From Pseudomonas svalbardensis (GTDB lineage: Bacteria; Pseudomonadota; Gammaproteobacteria; Pseudomonadales; Pseudomonadaceae), in assembly GCF_030053115.1 (NCBI RefSeq), contig NZ_CP125619.1, positions 931,001 to 995,000 of the forward strand: 64,000 nt of DNA, read 5' to 3'. The notes beneath the pieces are model-generated. The model saw nothing but the letters and a program-made list of their open reading frames with translations. It was not told the origin of the DNA and did no database searches. Below are positions 9,027-17,820 of this stretch, piece by piece. Within the stretch, counting starts at the first letter, position 1; each line of letters opens with the position of its first letter. The position numbers and the translations under genes are program-made.

Positions 9027-11288
9027 TCAGAAGTGGAAGTTGGCGCTCAGCAGGGCGGTACGGCCCGCCGCCACGTGGGCGTAGTGGTTCTGCAGTATCT
9101 GATCGAAGTAACGCTCGTCGGTCAGGTTCTGTACGTTGAGTTGCAGGTCGACGTTCTTGGTCAGGCGGTAGCTGGCCATCGCGTCGTAACGCCAGTAGGA
9201 CGGGATCTCTACCGAGTTGGCGACGTTGCCGAACTGGGAATCGACGTAGGTTGCACCGGCACCGACGGTCAACTTGTCCGGCACCAGATCGTAGGTCGAC
9301 CAGAACGTGAAGTTGTTCTGTGGAGTGCTTGGCATGTGGTTGCCTTCATCGGCGGCGAGGGTGGTTTTGACCACTTCGCTGTCCATGTAGGTGTAGCCGC
9401 CGAAGACTCTCCAGTTACGAGTCAGCTTGCCGCTGTAGCTCAGTTCTACACCATTGACCTGCTGTTCGCCGTCCAGCACTTGAGTGGTGCCGCCGTCCGG
9501 ATCGTTGATGCGGGCGTTGGTTTTCTCGGTACGGAACAGCGCGGCGGTCAGCGACAGATCGTCACCGAAGAAGTCCCACTTGGTGCCGATCTCGTAGTTG
9601 CGGTTCTTTTCTGGATCCAGACGGCTGTTGTTCGCTGCCAGTTCCAGACCACCGTTGCCGCTGGTTTCGCCAGCCGGGTTGCTGGAGGTCGAGTAGGCCG
9701 CGTAAATGCTGCCGTTAGGCAACGGGTTGTAGACCACGCCGATCTGGTAGTTCACCAGGTCGCTGGTGTTCTGACGGGAGAAACTGCCCGCTGGAGCTGT
9801 GCTGCTAGCGTTGGCGAAGCCGCTGGATTCGACCTCGTAGTTGTCATAGCGCAAGCCCAGGTTCAGAGACCATTGCTAGTTGAACTTCAGCGTGTCGAAC
9901 ACGTAGGCCGCAGCGGTTTTGGTGTCGGTGTCGGTGAACGCAGCGCTGTCGGCGATCGAGCCGTTCCAGTTATCCCCAGGCGTCGGATTCTGCAGGCTGG
10001 TGCAGTCGCCGGAGTTGAACAGGGCGCGGTTGCAGCGAGTGCCGCTGGCGGTCTGGGTCAGGATGTACGGGCGGTTGTGGGTGTCTTGATAGGAAAACTC
10101 AAGGCCGGTGACCAGGCTGTGCTCGATGGCGCCGGTGTTGAACTTGGCGCTCAGGTCGGTCTGGTTGATCCAGCCGCTGGACGTCGAGTTACGGCTTTTC
10201 GCGCCGCGATACACGCTGCCATTGACCACGTTGCCCTTGCTGTCGTCCGGGTTGGTGACGATGTAATCGAGCGTGGAACGGGACATGCGGAAGCTGTTCG
10301 ACACGGTCAGGTCATCATTCAGATCGTGTTCGATCTTGAGGGTGCCGCTGTCGTTGCTGGTCTCGCGAAAGTCGCGACCGGTGAGGCCGTAGAAGTTGTC
10401 GCGATCGACATTCACAGGTTTATCGACGTTGTACTTGCTGCGGTTGGGGCTCAAGGTCAACGGGATGCCGTAGTCGGGCATGTCGTCGGTTTCAACGTGG
10501 TAGTAGCCGACGGTCAGGCGGGTGTCGGTACCCAGGCCGAACGCGAAGGAAGGTGCCACGCCCCAACGGCTGACGTCCACGGCATCACGGCCGGCGACGT
10601 TGGCTTCGTGCTTCATCAGGTTCAGACGGAAGGCCGAGGTGTCGGTCATCTGCTGGTTCAGGTCGAGGGTGGTGCGCTTGGTCTGATCCGAGCCCCAGGT
10701 GAAGCCGCCGTTGTAGGCATTTCCCAGTTTGGCGGTCTTGCTCACCAGGTTCAGGCTGCCACCGGTGGAACCGGCGCCGGTAAAGGCGGAACCCGGGCCC
10801 TTGCTGACTTCGATCGATTCAACGTTGAAGATCTCGCGGCTCTGGGACGCCGGATCGCGCATGCCGTCGACGAACGTGTCGCTTTCGGCGTTGAAGCCGC
10901 GAATGATCGGACGATCGCCGGCCGGGTTGCCACCTTCACCGGCACCGAACGTGATACCCGGTGTGGTACGCAGCGCGTCGACCAGGCTAGTGGCGCCGGT
11001 GTCGCGAATCACTTGTTGCGGAATCACGGTGACGCTTTTCGGCGTCTCACGCAGTGGCGCGGTGTACTTCTTGTTGGCCGAGGTATCGGTCTTGTAGGAG
11101 GTCTCGTCCTGAGCTTCGCCGTTGATAGCGGTAGCGCCCAGGGAAATCGAGTTGCTCGGTGCTTTTTCGTCGGTCTTTTCAGCCGCGAAAGCCATGTGGC
11201 CCGCAGAGCTGGCGGTGATTGCCACGCCAATTGCAGACGCGAGCAAACGCGGTGAACTGACCGGTAATTGTAGTTGTTGGCGTGACAT
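9027..11288 (-). pseudogene. piuA: TonB-dependent siderophore receptor PiuA, interrupted by an in-frame TAG
   Basis: ATG 11288 follows GGGGAGGGGAA. A signal peptide (LLASAIGVAITASSAGHMAFA), a plug domain (PKSVTVIPQQVIRDTGATSL, RPIIRGF, IEVSKGPGSAF) and a long beta-barrel follow, ending in RTALLSANFHF with the terminal Phe used for outer-membrane insertion. Codon 471 (9876-9878) is TAG, between TLKFN and QWSLNLGLRYDN. Everything before and after is in one frame, so a single base change (for example from GAG or CAG) breaks an otherwise complete 753-codon gene. A truncated product would lack the last third of the barrel. In P. aeruginosa PiuA takes up catecholate-type siderophores and siderophore-linked beta-lactams. 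A sequencing error or a suppressed stop is possible. Confidence 0.85.
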
Positions 11289-11494
11289 GAGAATTCCCCT
11301 CCCCAAGGATTTGAGGCCGCGGAATATAGGGTAAACAGGTATTTGTATCAATTGCGAAACGTTACTATTCGCGACAAATTTACATTCTTTACAATTTAAC
11401 CTTACGGTTTTTGGTGGCTCGTTCGTCACAGGGGTTTTACAAGGGCAATAAGAATCAATACCATTGCCGCCTCTTTGTCTTCAGGTGTCATTCC
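11289..11494. promoter_or_regulatory. Divergent piuA/piuC promoter region
   Basis: 206 bp, AT-rich against its surroundings, between two oppositely transcribed iron genes. Around 11446-11464 the sequence GCAATAAGAATCAATACC loosely resembles a Fur box, but the match is weak. Iron control is expected from the family and is not proven here. Confidence 0.45.
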
Positions 11495-12175
11495 ATGCTG
11501 CTGCACATTCCCGGCGTGTTCGCGAAAGAAGAAGTGCAGCGCATCCGCGAGGCTCTGGAGCACGCAGATTGGGCTGACGGCAAGATTACCGCCGGCTACC
11601 AGTCGGCCAAAGCCAAGCACAATCTGCAGTTACCGGAAGGTCATCCGCTGGCCAAGGAAGTCGGCGCGGCGATGCTGGAACGGCTGTGGAAAAATCCGCT
11701 GTTTATGTCCGCGGCGTTACCGCACAAGGTCTTCCCTCCGTTGCTGAACTGTTACACAGCCGGCGGCAGTTTCGACTTTCACATCGATAACGCCGTGCGC
11801 CAGCCCAAAGGCAGCATCGAGCGAGTGCGCACCGATCTGTCGGCCACTCTGTTTTTCAGCGAACCGGACGACTACGACGGCGGCGAACTGGAAATCCAGG
11901 ACACCTTCGGCACCCAACGGGTGAAGTTGCCGGCCGGCGACATGGTTCTGTACCCCGGCACCAGCCTGCACAAGGTCAACGCCGTGACACGCGGCACTCG
12001 CTACGCCTCGTTCTTCTGGGCCCAAAGCCTGGTCCGCGAAGACAGTCAGCGCGCCTTGCTGTTCGAGATGGACGGGGCGATCCAGCAGCTGACCCAGGAC
12101 ATGCCTGATCACCCTTCGCTGATTCGCCTCACCGGTACTTATCACAACCTGTTGCGTCGCTGGGTCGAGGTATGA
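11495..12175 (+). CDS. piuC: Fe(II)/2-oxoglutarate-dependent hydroxylase PiuC (PKHD family)
   Basis: 226 residues, the same length as P. aeruginosa PiuC. The start is the ATG at 11495 ([14 protein letters not shown]), because the open frame upstream lacks family similarity. The metal site is visible as HID in [14 protein letters not shown] and the distal His in [15 protein letters not shown], followed by the Arg that binds 2-oxoglutarate (GTRYASFFW). It is a cytosolic oxygenase linked to siderophore-receptor loci, and its substrate is not established. The last bases overlap the ATG of the Sel1 gene (ATGA), showing coupling. It is divergent from piuA. Confidence 0.9.
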   Translation: MLLHIPGVFAKEEVQRIREALEHADWADGKITAGYQSAKAKHNLQLPEGHPLAKEVGAAMLERLWKNPLFMSAALPHKVFPPLLNCYTAGGSFDFHIDNAVRQPKGSIERVRTDLSATLFFSEPDDYDGGELEIQDTFGTQRVKLPAGDMVLYPGTSLHKVNAVTRGTRYASFFWAQSLVREDSQRALLFEMDGAIQQLTQDMPDHPSLIRLTGTYHNLLRRWVEV

Positions 12176-12939
12176 GTTATCAACTGCGGCGTGAGGAAGT
12201 GCTCGACGGTGATCGTCTCAAAGCCATGCTCGACGAAAGTCCTGCACGTGCCGCCCAGGCAATTCTAATCGCCGCCCGCGAAGGTGTACTCGATGCTCAG
12301 GCCTTGCTCGGGCAGATTCTGCTGGATGGGCAGGGCATCGAGCAGGATCAACCGCTGGCGGTGCGCTGGTTCGAGATCGCCGCCCAGGGCGGGCACTTGA
12401 TGGCGCGGAACATGCTCGGTCGTTGTCATGAGCATGGCTGGGGTTGCGTTGCCAATGCTTCGGTTGCTGCAGGGCATTATCGCCAGGCCGCCGAAGCCGG
12501 ACTGGATTGGGCGTTGTACAACTACGCCAATCTGTTGGCCACCGGACGCGGGGTGACTGAGGATCAGCTGCACGCGCTGAACCTGTATCGCCAGGCGGCC
12601 GAGCTGGGCCATGCGAAATCAATGAACCTGCTGGGGCGTTACCTGGAAGACGGGCGGGTGTGTCCGGCAGATCCGCAAGCTGCGCGTGACTGGTATCGAC
12701 GCTCGGCGCTCGGCGGGGATTTTCGCGGGCAGTTCAGTTATGCCGCCGTGCTGGCGGATGAAGGCGATATCGACGAGGCGCTGGGTTGGCTGCACAAAGC
12801 ACTGGCCGGGGGGAACCTGAATTTCTTGCGGGTCGCCAGTAAGGCGTTGGCGAGCGCGACGGATCCGAAAATTCGAGCGTTGGCGGTGGATTATGCCCAT
12901 CGCTCCGCCGAACTGGAGCACGATCTTAAACCCCTGTAG
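12172..12939 (+). CDS. Sel1-repeat (TPR-like) protein downstream of piuC
   Basis: 255 residues made of at least four Sel1-like repeats, such as [35 protein letters not shown] and [20 protein letters not shown]. These fold into helical hairpins and usually mediate protein contacts. There is no signal peptide. It overlaps piuC by four bases and corresponds in position to PA4516 of P. aeruginosa, so it is probably co-expressed with the iron-uptake genes. Its molecular role is unknown. Confidence 0.85.
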   Translation: MSYQLRREEVLDGDRLKAMLDESPARAAQAILIAAREGVLDAQALLGQILLDGQGIEQDQPLAVRWFEIAAQGGHLMARNMLGRCHEHGWGCVANASVAAGHYRQAAEAGLDWALYNYANLLATGRGVTEDQLHALNLYRQAAELGHAKSMNLLGRYLEDGRVCPADPQAARDWYRRSALGGDFRGQFSYAAVLADEGDIDEALGWLHKALAGGNLNFLRVASKALASATDPKIRALAVDYAHRSAELEHDLKPL

Positions 12940-13033
12940 GAGCTGTCGAGTGCAACGAGGCTGCGATCTTTTGATCTTGCCCTTAACAATCAAAAGATCG
13001 CAGCCTCGTTGCACTCGACAGCTCCTACAGGGC
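12932..13033. repeat. Long, nearly perfect inverted repeat (REP-type) after the Sel1 gene
   Basis: CTGTAGGAGCTGTCGAGTGC... is mirrored by ...GCACTCGACAGCTCCTACAG. Arms of about 44 bp include GAGGCTGCGATCTTTTGAT and its complement. It belongs to another extragenic repeat class of the group, seen again at 48274-48366. Confidence 0.85.
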
Positions 13034-13065
13034 AGCGGGGTGTTTTCGGGGGCGGATTTCAGACA

Positions 13066-13096
13066 CAAAAAAGCCCATGAATCGTCATGGGCTTTT
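13066..13096 (-). terminator. speC terminator
   Basis: AAGCCCATGA / TCATGGGCTT stem with an A-run on its left, giving TTTTTTGTG on the minus strand after speC. Confidence 0.8.
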
Positions 13097-13115
13097 CCAT
13101 TTCTACGAGTAGCGC

Positions 13116-14279
13116 TTACACGTAAAACGACTTCAGCGGCGGGAAGCCATTGAACTCAACGGCGCTATAGCTGGTGGTGTACGCACCGGTCGACAACCAG
13201 TACAAACGGTCACCAATCGCCAGGTTCAGCGGCAAACCGTACTTGTAGTTTTCGTACATGATGTCGGCGCTGTCGCAGGTCGGGCCGGCGATGACCACTT
13301 CTTCCATTTCGCCTTTCTTTTCGGTCCAGATCGGGAACTTGATGGCTTCGTCCATGGTTTCGATCAGGCCGGAGAACTTGCCCACATCCGTGTACACCCA
13401 TCGCTCTACCGCGGTACGGGATTTACGGGCGACCAGCACCACTTCGCTGACCAGGATGCCGGCGTTGGCGATCAACGAACGGCCCGGTTCCAGGATGATT
13501 TCCGGCAGCTCGTCGCCGAAGTCTTCCTTGAGGAAACGGATGATTTCTTCAGCGTAGGTTTCCAGGCTGTTGGTGCGGGTGATGTAGTTGGCCGGGAAGC
13601 CGCCGCCCATGTTGATCAGCTTCAGGTGAATGCCGTCTTCTTCTTTCAGGCGTTCGAAGATCACTTTGACCTTGGCGATCGCCGCGTCCCAGACGCTGAT
13701 GTCGCGCTGTTGCGAGCCGACGTGGAACGAGATGCCGTAAGGCACCAGGCCCAGGTCGCGAGCGAGGATCAGCAGGTCCATGGCCATGTCGGTCTGGCAG
13801 CCGAATTTGCGCGACAGAGGCCAGTCAGCGGTGGTCGAGCCTTCGGTGAGGATGCGCACGTAGACTTTCGAACCCGGTGCAGCCTTGGCGATGTTGCGCA
13901 GGTCGGCTTCGGAGTCGGTGGCATACAGACGCACGCCCTTCTCGTAGAAGTAGCGAATGTCTTTGGATTTCTTGATGGTGTTGCCGTAGCTGATGCGATC
14001 CGGGCCGACGCCCTGGTTCATCACTTTGTCGAGCTCGTAGATCGAGGCGATGTCGAAGTTCGAGCCTTTCTCTTTGAGCAGGTCGATGATTTCGACGGCC
14101 GGGTTGGCCTTGACCGCGTAGTAGACCTTGGCGAAATCGAAACCGGCGCGCAGGTCGTCATAGGCCTGGCTGATCATCGCGGTGTCGATCACCACGAACG
14201 GGGTTTCTTGTTTGTCGGCGAAGGCCTTCATTTTGTTGAAGGTATCGCGCGCGAAATAGTCTTCGACGTTGATCGACAT
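13116..14279 (-). CDS. speC: Ornithine decarboxylase (type III fold, PLP) SpeC
   Basis: Makes putrescine from ornithine in the cytosol. 387 residues, as in P. aeruginosa SpeC, from ATG 14279 (MSINVEDYFARDTF). The PLP lysine is in VYYAVKANP. The phosphate-binding glycine loop NMGGGFPANY, EPGRSLIANAG and the catalytic-Cys motif GPTCDSADI are all present. This is the eukaryotic-like alanine-racemase-fold ODC, not the large E. coli type. It is transcribed alone towards a strong terminator. Confidence 0.93.
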   Translation of the reverse strand: MSINVEDYFARDTFNKMKAFADKQETPFVVIDTAMISQAYDDLRAGFDFAKVYYAVKANPAVEIIDLLKEKGSNFDIASIYELDKVMNQGVGPDRISYGNTIKKSKDIRYFYEKGVRLYATDSEADLRNIAKAAPGSKVYVRILTEGSTTADWPLSRKFGCQTDMAMDLLILARDLGLVPYGISFHVGSQQRDISVWDAAIAKVKVIFERLKEEDGIHLKLINMGGGFPANYITRTNSLETYAEEIIRFLKEDFGDELPEIILEPGRSLIANAGILVSEVVLVARKSRTAVERWVYTDVGKFSGLIETMDEAIKFPIWTEKKGEMEEVVIAGPTCDSADIMYENYKYGLPLNLAIGDRLYWLSTGAYTTSYSAVEFNGFPPLKSFYV

Positions 14280-14718
14280 GCTGGGAACTCCTACTGGCAA
14301 ACTAGATTAATCAATGGGTGCAAATGAACGTCCTCCGTATCCCCACTTTGGTTCGCCTACTTCCCAAGGCATGTCGCCGAAAGCAAAAAGGCCATGGGAA
14401 GCGGGGCTTTCCCTTGGCCTTGCTGTCTCGTCGTCAGTACTTGAGCCGGATGGATCGTTTCCAGCATGGACGTTCGGCGCGAACTTTAGGGCGTGAGGGG
14501 CTTGAGATCAACAAAAAATGTCGCGTTTTTACACGCATCCGTCGTGCGGTCCTGGACTGTTACTGATGTAACCGACCTGTGTGACAGTGTGATGTTCCCT
14601 TTGCAGGGATCTTTGAGGTGTTTCAGTGGAACTTGTGGTGCTCCATTCGCGAGCAAGCCCACACATTGGACCTGTGTCAGCTCACAATCTTGTGGATGAA
14701 CACGGACCAATGTGGGAG
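14280..14718. other. speC upstream region, no gene
   Basis: 439 bp with no convincing coding sequence. It should hold the speC promoter. Near 14641-14718 it carries degenerate REP arms (CGAGCAAGCCCACACATTGG and CCAATGTGGGAG). The last of these is the left half of the REP into which the IS110 element inserted. Confidence 0.6.
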
Positions 14719-14818
14719 CAACTGTCTTGATGATCTTTATTCTGAAGGCATATTGATAGACAGCTGAATTCCCACAGCTTTACGCCATGCGATGCCCTAC
14801 AGGAACACCGCGACCCGT

Positions 14819-15748
14819 TTAGGCCAAGGGTTCTTTCCACTCGGTTCGGTCTCGGATCATGGCGTTCAGCCGTATCAACAACACACGCATACAGGCGATG
14901 AGCGCTACTTTTGCGCATTTACCCTTATGACGCAGTGCGTCATACCGCGCTTTGAACTCAGGCTGTCGCTGAATCACCACCCAGCACGCCATGTACATTG
15001 CCCGACGCGCAGCAAACCTGCCGCCGCTAATGTGGCGGGGGCCTTCATGCTTGCCACTGTCGTCGTTGTAGGGGGCTATGCCTGCCAGCGCTGCAATCTC
15101 GTGCCGTCCAACCTCGCCCAGCTCGGGTAAGTAGGCCATCAAGCTGGCTGCCGTCACGAGCCCTATACCCTTGACCGAGCACAAACGGGCCGTTTTATCA
15201 CTGTCCAGGTCTTTAGCAGTTTGACGGATCAGCTTTTCTATCGACTTTATGGCTTGGCATAAATAGTCGATATGACTTCGCAGACAGGGTTTTACCGTGT
15301 CAGCAGAGGCTGTTTTAAGGCGCCGTATATCGTCGCCTTGCTGCTGAACAAAATTTTCGCGCTGCTGTACCAGCGCACGCAAATTGTCCTGTTCAGGGCT
15401 GGTGATTCGGTTGCTTGGCGACTTTATGACTTCGGCAAACTGCGCGAGCAGCCGCGCATCTATCGGGTCGGTTTTAGCGCGCTGCCCCATGGCCTTGGCA
15501 AAATCCCTGGCTCGGCGAGGGTTGATCCGCAAGACTTCGAAGCCGGCAGCCTGAAGCGCTTTCATGACCTCTCGCTCATAGCCGCCGGTGGCTTCCAGCA
15601 ATACGCGGCTGACCTGATAGCGCTTTAACCAGTCAATCAGCGCAAGGAAATCACTGGCGGTATTGAGGTGACTCGCGCCAACGTCTTGCGGGTTAATCCG
15701 AACTTCAAGGGTATCTTTGGAAACATCGATGCCTGCGCAGGAAAACAT
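14819..15748 (-). CDS. IS110-family DEDD recombinase (element 1)
   Basis: 309 residues. The RuvC-like DEDD domain is shown by Asp8 in AGIDVSKD, Glu in LLEATGGYE and the Asp pair in AKTDPIDARLLAQ. The C-terminal Transposase_20 domain has VKGIGLVTAASLMAYLPELG and GPRHISGGRFAARRAMYMA, whose Ser is the likely nucleophile. IS110 enzymes recombine DNA with a bridge RNA encoded in the element. It is only distantly related to the second IS110 recombinase at 51471. Confidence 0.92.
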   Translation of the reverse strand: MFSCAGIDVSKDTLEVRINPQDVGASHLNTASDFLALIDWLKRYQVSRVLLEATGGYEREVMKALQAAGFEVLRINPRRARDFAKAMGQRAKTDPIDARLLAQFAEVIKSPSNRITSPEQDNLRALVQQRENFVQQQGDDIRRLKTASADTVKPCLRSHIDYLCQAIKSIEKLIRQTAKDLDSDKTARLCSVKGIGLVTAASLMAYLPELGEVGRHEIAALAGIAPYNDDSGKHEGPRHISGGRFAARRAMYMACWVVIQRQPEFKARYDALRHKGKCAKVALIACMRVLLIRLNAMIRDRTEWKEPLA

Positions 15749-15779
15749 AGCCGATCCCTCTTACACTCAAAGGTGAGAG

Positions 15780-15950
15780 CACTCTGGCTGGGCACCACGC
15801 TTGTAATGTTCGAGGTCGGCTCGTTCAACTGTTCGGGCTCAATAACCAGAGCGGAGAGGTGAATGGCAGCATGGGCTCCCACACGTGCTTTAAGCACTCC
15901 GGGCATTCAGCTTGCCACTCACCGCTCTCACCCTCAGTCTAATTCCTGCC
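15780..15950 (-). ncRNA. Predicted bridge RNA of IS110 element 1
   Basis: The non-coding left end of the element, read on the minus strand. GAGCGG (complement of 15925-15930) can pair with CCGCTC to close a first loop. In that loop GCCCG (15900-15904) matches the left target. Next come a GTGCTT-A-AAGCAC hairpin (15885-15897) and TGTGGGAG (15876-15883), which is complementary to the right target CTCCCACA. A second loop contains ACAGTTG (15826-15832), identical to the element's own right end as read on the minus strand, a CGAG/CTCG hairpin and ACAAG (15800-15804), complementary to the start of the left end. This is the layout of IS621 target- and donor-binding loops. RNA ends are estimates. Confidence 0.65.
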
Positions 15951-15959
15951 CAAGACACA

Positions 15960-15992
15960 AGCGGGCTTGTCCCGGGCGGCGTTCCGACGAAG
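15960..15992. repeat. Right half of the REP target of IS110 element 1
   Basis: AGCGGGCTTGTCCCGGGCGG followed by CGTTCCGACGAAGG. The same GGGCGGCGTTCCGACGA core flanks IS110 element 2. Confidence 0.8.
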
Positions 15993-16000
15993 GCGTCAGA

Positions 16001-17158
16001 TCAGGCGACGGCAGTCTCAGCTGGCGAAACAATACTGGTCTTGCCCCCACGGGACTTGCCGGAGCTCAGGTATTCGGCAATCGATTCCTGTGTCACTTCA
16101 CCCAGGAACACCCGCTCCGCATCCATCACCGGCAACCACGAGCGGTTGAACTCGTACATGCGCGACAGCAGGATGCGCAAATGTTCGTCGTACACCGCAG
16201 TGGCGTTGAACTCGCGCAGGTATTGCGCGCACGTGCCGGTCTGACGGTGCAGGTCGCGACGGCGCACGTAGCCCAGCGCTTTGTTCTCGCCATCAGTGAC
16301 CACCACGTAGCGACGGTCCAGTTCGTCCATCAACTCAAGGGCTTCAGCCACTGGCGTTTCCGGGCTCACCGACGGCGCGTTGTCCGCCGCGTCTTCGGCT
16401 TTCACCAGCAACAGACGCTTGAGGGTGCTGTCCTGGCCGACGAAGTTGCTGACAAAGTCATCCGCCGGGTGCGCGAGCAAAGTGTCCGGGTGATCGATCT
16501 GCAGCAGTTTGCCAGCGCGGAAGATTGCGATCTTGTCGCCTAGCTTGATGGCTTCATCGATGTCGTGGCTGACCATGATCACGGTCTTGTTCAGCGCGCG
16601 TTGCATCTCGAAGAACTCGTTCTGGATCATCTCGCGGTTGATCGGGTCAACCGCGCCGAACGGTTCGTCCATCAGCAACAACGGCGCATCCGCCGCCAGC
16701 GCACGAATCACGCCGATCCGTTGCTGTTGTCCACCGGACAGTTCGCGCGGGTAGCGATTCAGATACTGCTTGGGCTCAAGCTTGATCATGCTCATCAACT
16801 CGCGGGCGCGGTCGTGGCATTTCTGTTTGTCCCAGCCGAGCAGGCGCGGAACGATGGTGATGTTTTCCTCGATGGTCATGTTCGGGAACAGACCGATCTG
16901 CTGGATCACATAACCGATGTTGCGGCGCAGGGTCACGGCGTCGAGGTCGGTGGTGTCTTCGCCGTTGATCAGGATCTTGCCGGAGGTCGGCTTGATCAGG
17001 CGATTGATCATTTTCAGCGTGGTGCTTTTGCCGCAACCCGATGGCCCGAGGAACACACAGATCTCGCCTTCATTGACGGTCAGGCTTACCGAGTCCACGG
17101 CTTTCACATCTTTGCCGTTGCTTTGGAAGGTCTTGCTGAGGTTTTGAAGTTCGATCAT
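16001..17158 (-). CDS. opuCA: Osmoprotectant (choline/betaine/carnitine) ABC transporter ATPase OpuCA
   Basis: 385 residues from ATG 17158 (MIELQNLSKTF). Walker A is GPSGCGKST, the signature is LSGGQQQRIGV, Walker B is LLLMDEP and the H-loop is MVSHDIDEA. After about residue 250 there are two CBS domains (PVAEALELMDELDRRYVVV and a second around YEFNRSWLPVMDAERVFLGE), which in OpuA/OpuC ATPases sense ionic strength or nucleotides. It overlaps the permease gene opuCB by four bases and is the last gene of the operon opuCD-CC-CB-CA as transcribed. Orthologue position: PA3891. Confidence 0.9.
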   Translation of the reverse strand: MIELQNLSKTFQSNGKDVKAVDSVSLTVNEGEICVFLGPSGCGKSTTLKMINRLIKPTSGKILINGEDTTDLDAVTLRRNIGYVIQQIGLFPNMTIEENITIVPRLLGWDKQKCHDRARELMSMIKLEPKQYLNRYPRELSGGQQQRIGVIRALAADAPLLLMDEPFGAVDPINREMIQNEFFEMQRALNKTVIMVSHDIDEAIKLGDKIAIFRAGKLLQIDHPDTLLAHPADDFVSNFVGQDSTLKRLLLVKAEDAADNAPSVSPETPVAEALELMDELDRRYVVVTDGENKALGYVRRRDLHRQTGTCAQYLREFNATAVYDEHLRILLSRMYEFNRSWLPVMDAERVFLGEVTQESIAEYLSSGKSRGGKTSIVSPAETAVA

Positions 17159-17808
17159 TTCAGGAGTCCTTTTGGAGTCAGCGTGCGTTGCAGCCATTGC
17201 AGAAGCAGGTCGGCGAAGATGGCCAGGAGACTGACCAGCACGGCGCCGACGATCAGCATCGACATGTCGCTGCGGCTGATGGAAGCGAGAATGAGTACAC
17301 CGAGGCCACCGGCGCCGATGGTGGCGGCGATGGTCATCACACCAATGTTCATGACCACGGCGGTGCGCACACCGGCGAGGATCACCGGCACAGCGATCGG
17401 CAGCTCGACCATGCGCAGGCGCTGGCCGAAGGTCATGCCGATGCCGCGGGCGGCTTCACGAATGCCGGGGTCGACGCCGGTCAGGGCGAGGTAGGTGTTA
17501 CGCATGATCGGCAGCAGCGAGTACAAAAACACCGCAGTGATCGCCGGCATCGGGCCCAGGCCCTGGCCGAACTTGGAGTAGAACGGCAGCAGCAGGCCGA
17601 ACAGCGCAATCGACGGCACGGTCAGCAGCACCGTGGCGCTGGCCTGCAAGGGGCCGGCGAGGGTCGGGAAGCGTGTCATCAGGATGCCGAGCGGCACGCC
17701 GACGAGGATTGCCAGCGTCACAGCAATGCCGACGAGGGTGATGTGCTGTCCGGTCAGTTGCAGGACCAGCGGCCAGTCGAGATGGGAAAAGGCGTTCAGA
17801 AATTCCAT
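17155..17808 (-). CDS. opuCB: Osmoprotectant ABC transporter permease OpuCB
   Basis: 217 residues with about five to six membrane helices and the BPD_transp_1 EAA-like loop (PGIREAARGIGMTFGQRLRM, then VELPIAVPVILAGVRTA). It is one of two permeases in the operon and forms the inner-membrane channel for betaine-type solutes. It has a four-base overlap with opuCA and lies 12 bp after opuCC. Confidence 0.88.
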   Translation of the reverse strand: MEFLNAFSHLDWPLVLQLTGQHITLVGIAVTLAILVGVPLGILMTRFPTLAGPLQASATVLLTVPSIALFGLLLPFYSKFGQGLGPMPAITAVFLYSLLPIMRNTYLALTGVDPGIREAARGIGMTFGQRLRMVELPIAVPVILAGVRTAVVMNIGVMTIAATIGAGGLGVLILASISRSDMSMLIVGAVLVSLLAIFADLLLQWLQRTLTPKGLLK

Positions 17809-17820
17809 GTCTTTTCCTCC

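Larger units (their letters stand above)
14719..15961 (-). mobile_element. IS110-family element 1 inserted in a REP
   Basis: The recombinase gene is on the minus strand, with 212 bp of non-coding DNA upstream of it and 100 bp downstream. The left flank ends TGTGGGAG (14711-14718) and the right flank begins AGCGGGCTTGTCCCGGG (15960 onward). Joined at the AG they rebuild a normal REP. No inverted repeats or larger target duplication are seen, as expected for IS110. The recombinase is intact. Confidence 0.85.

Noticed and set aside
8916..11255. Very long open frame (779 codons) on the plus strand
   Set aside because: Exact antisense of piuA. High GC keeps the opposite frame open; no domains were seen.
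11446..11464. Possible Fur box between piuA and piuC
   Set aside because: Similarity to the Fur consensus is too weak to call as a site; only noted within the promoter region.
14314..14710. Short open frames on both strands upstream of speC
   Set aside because: No ribosome-binding sites, and they overlap degenerate REP arms.
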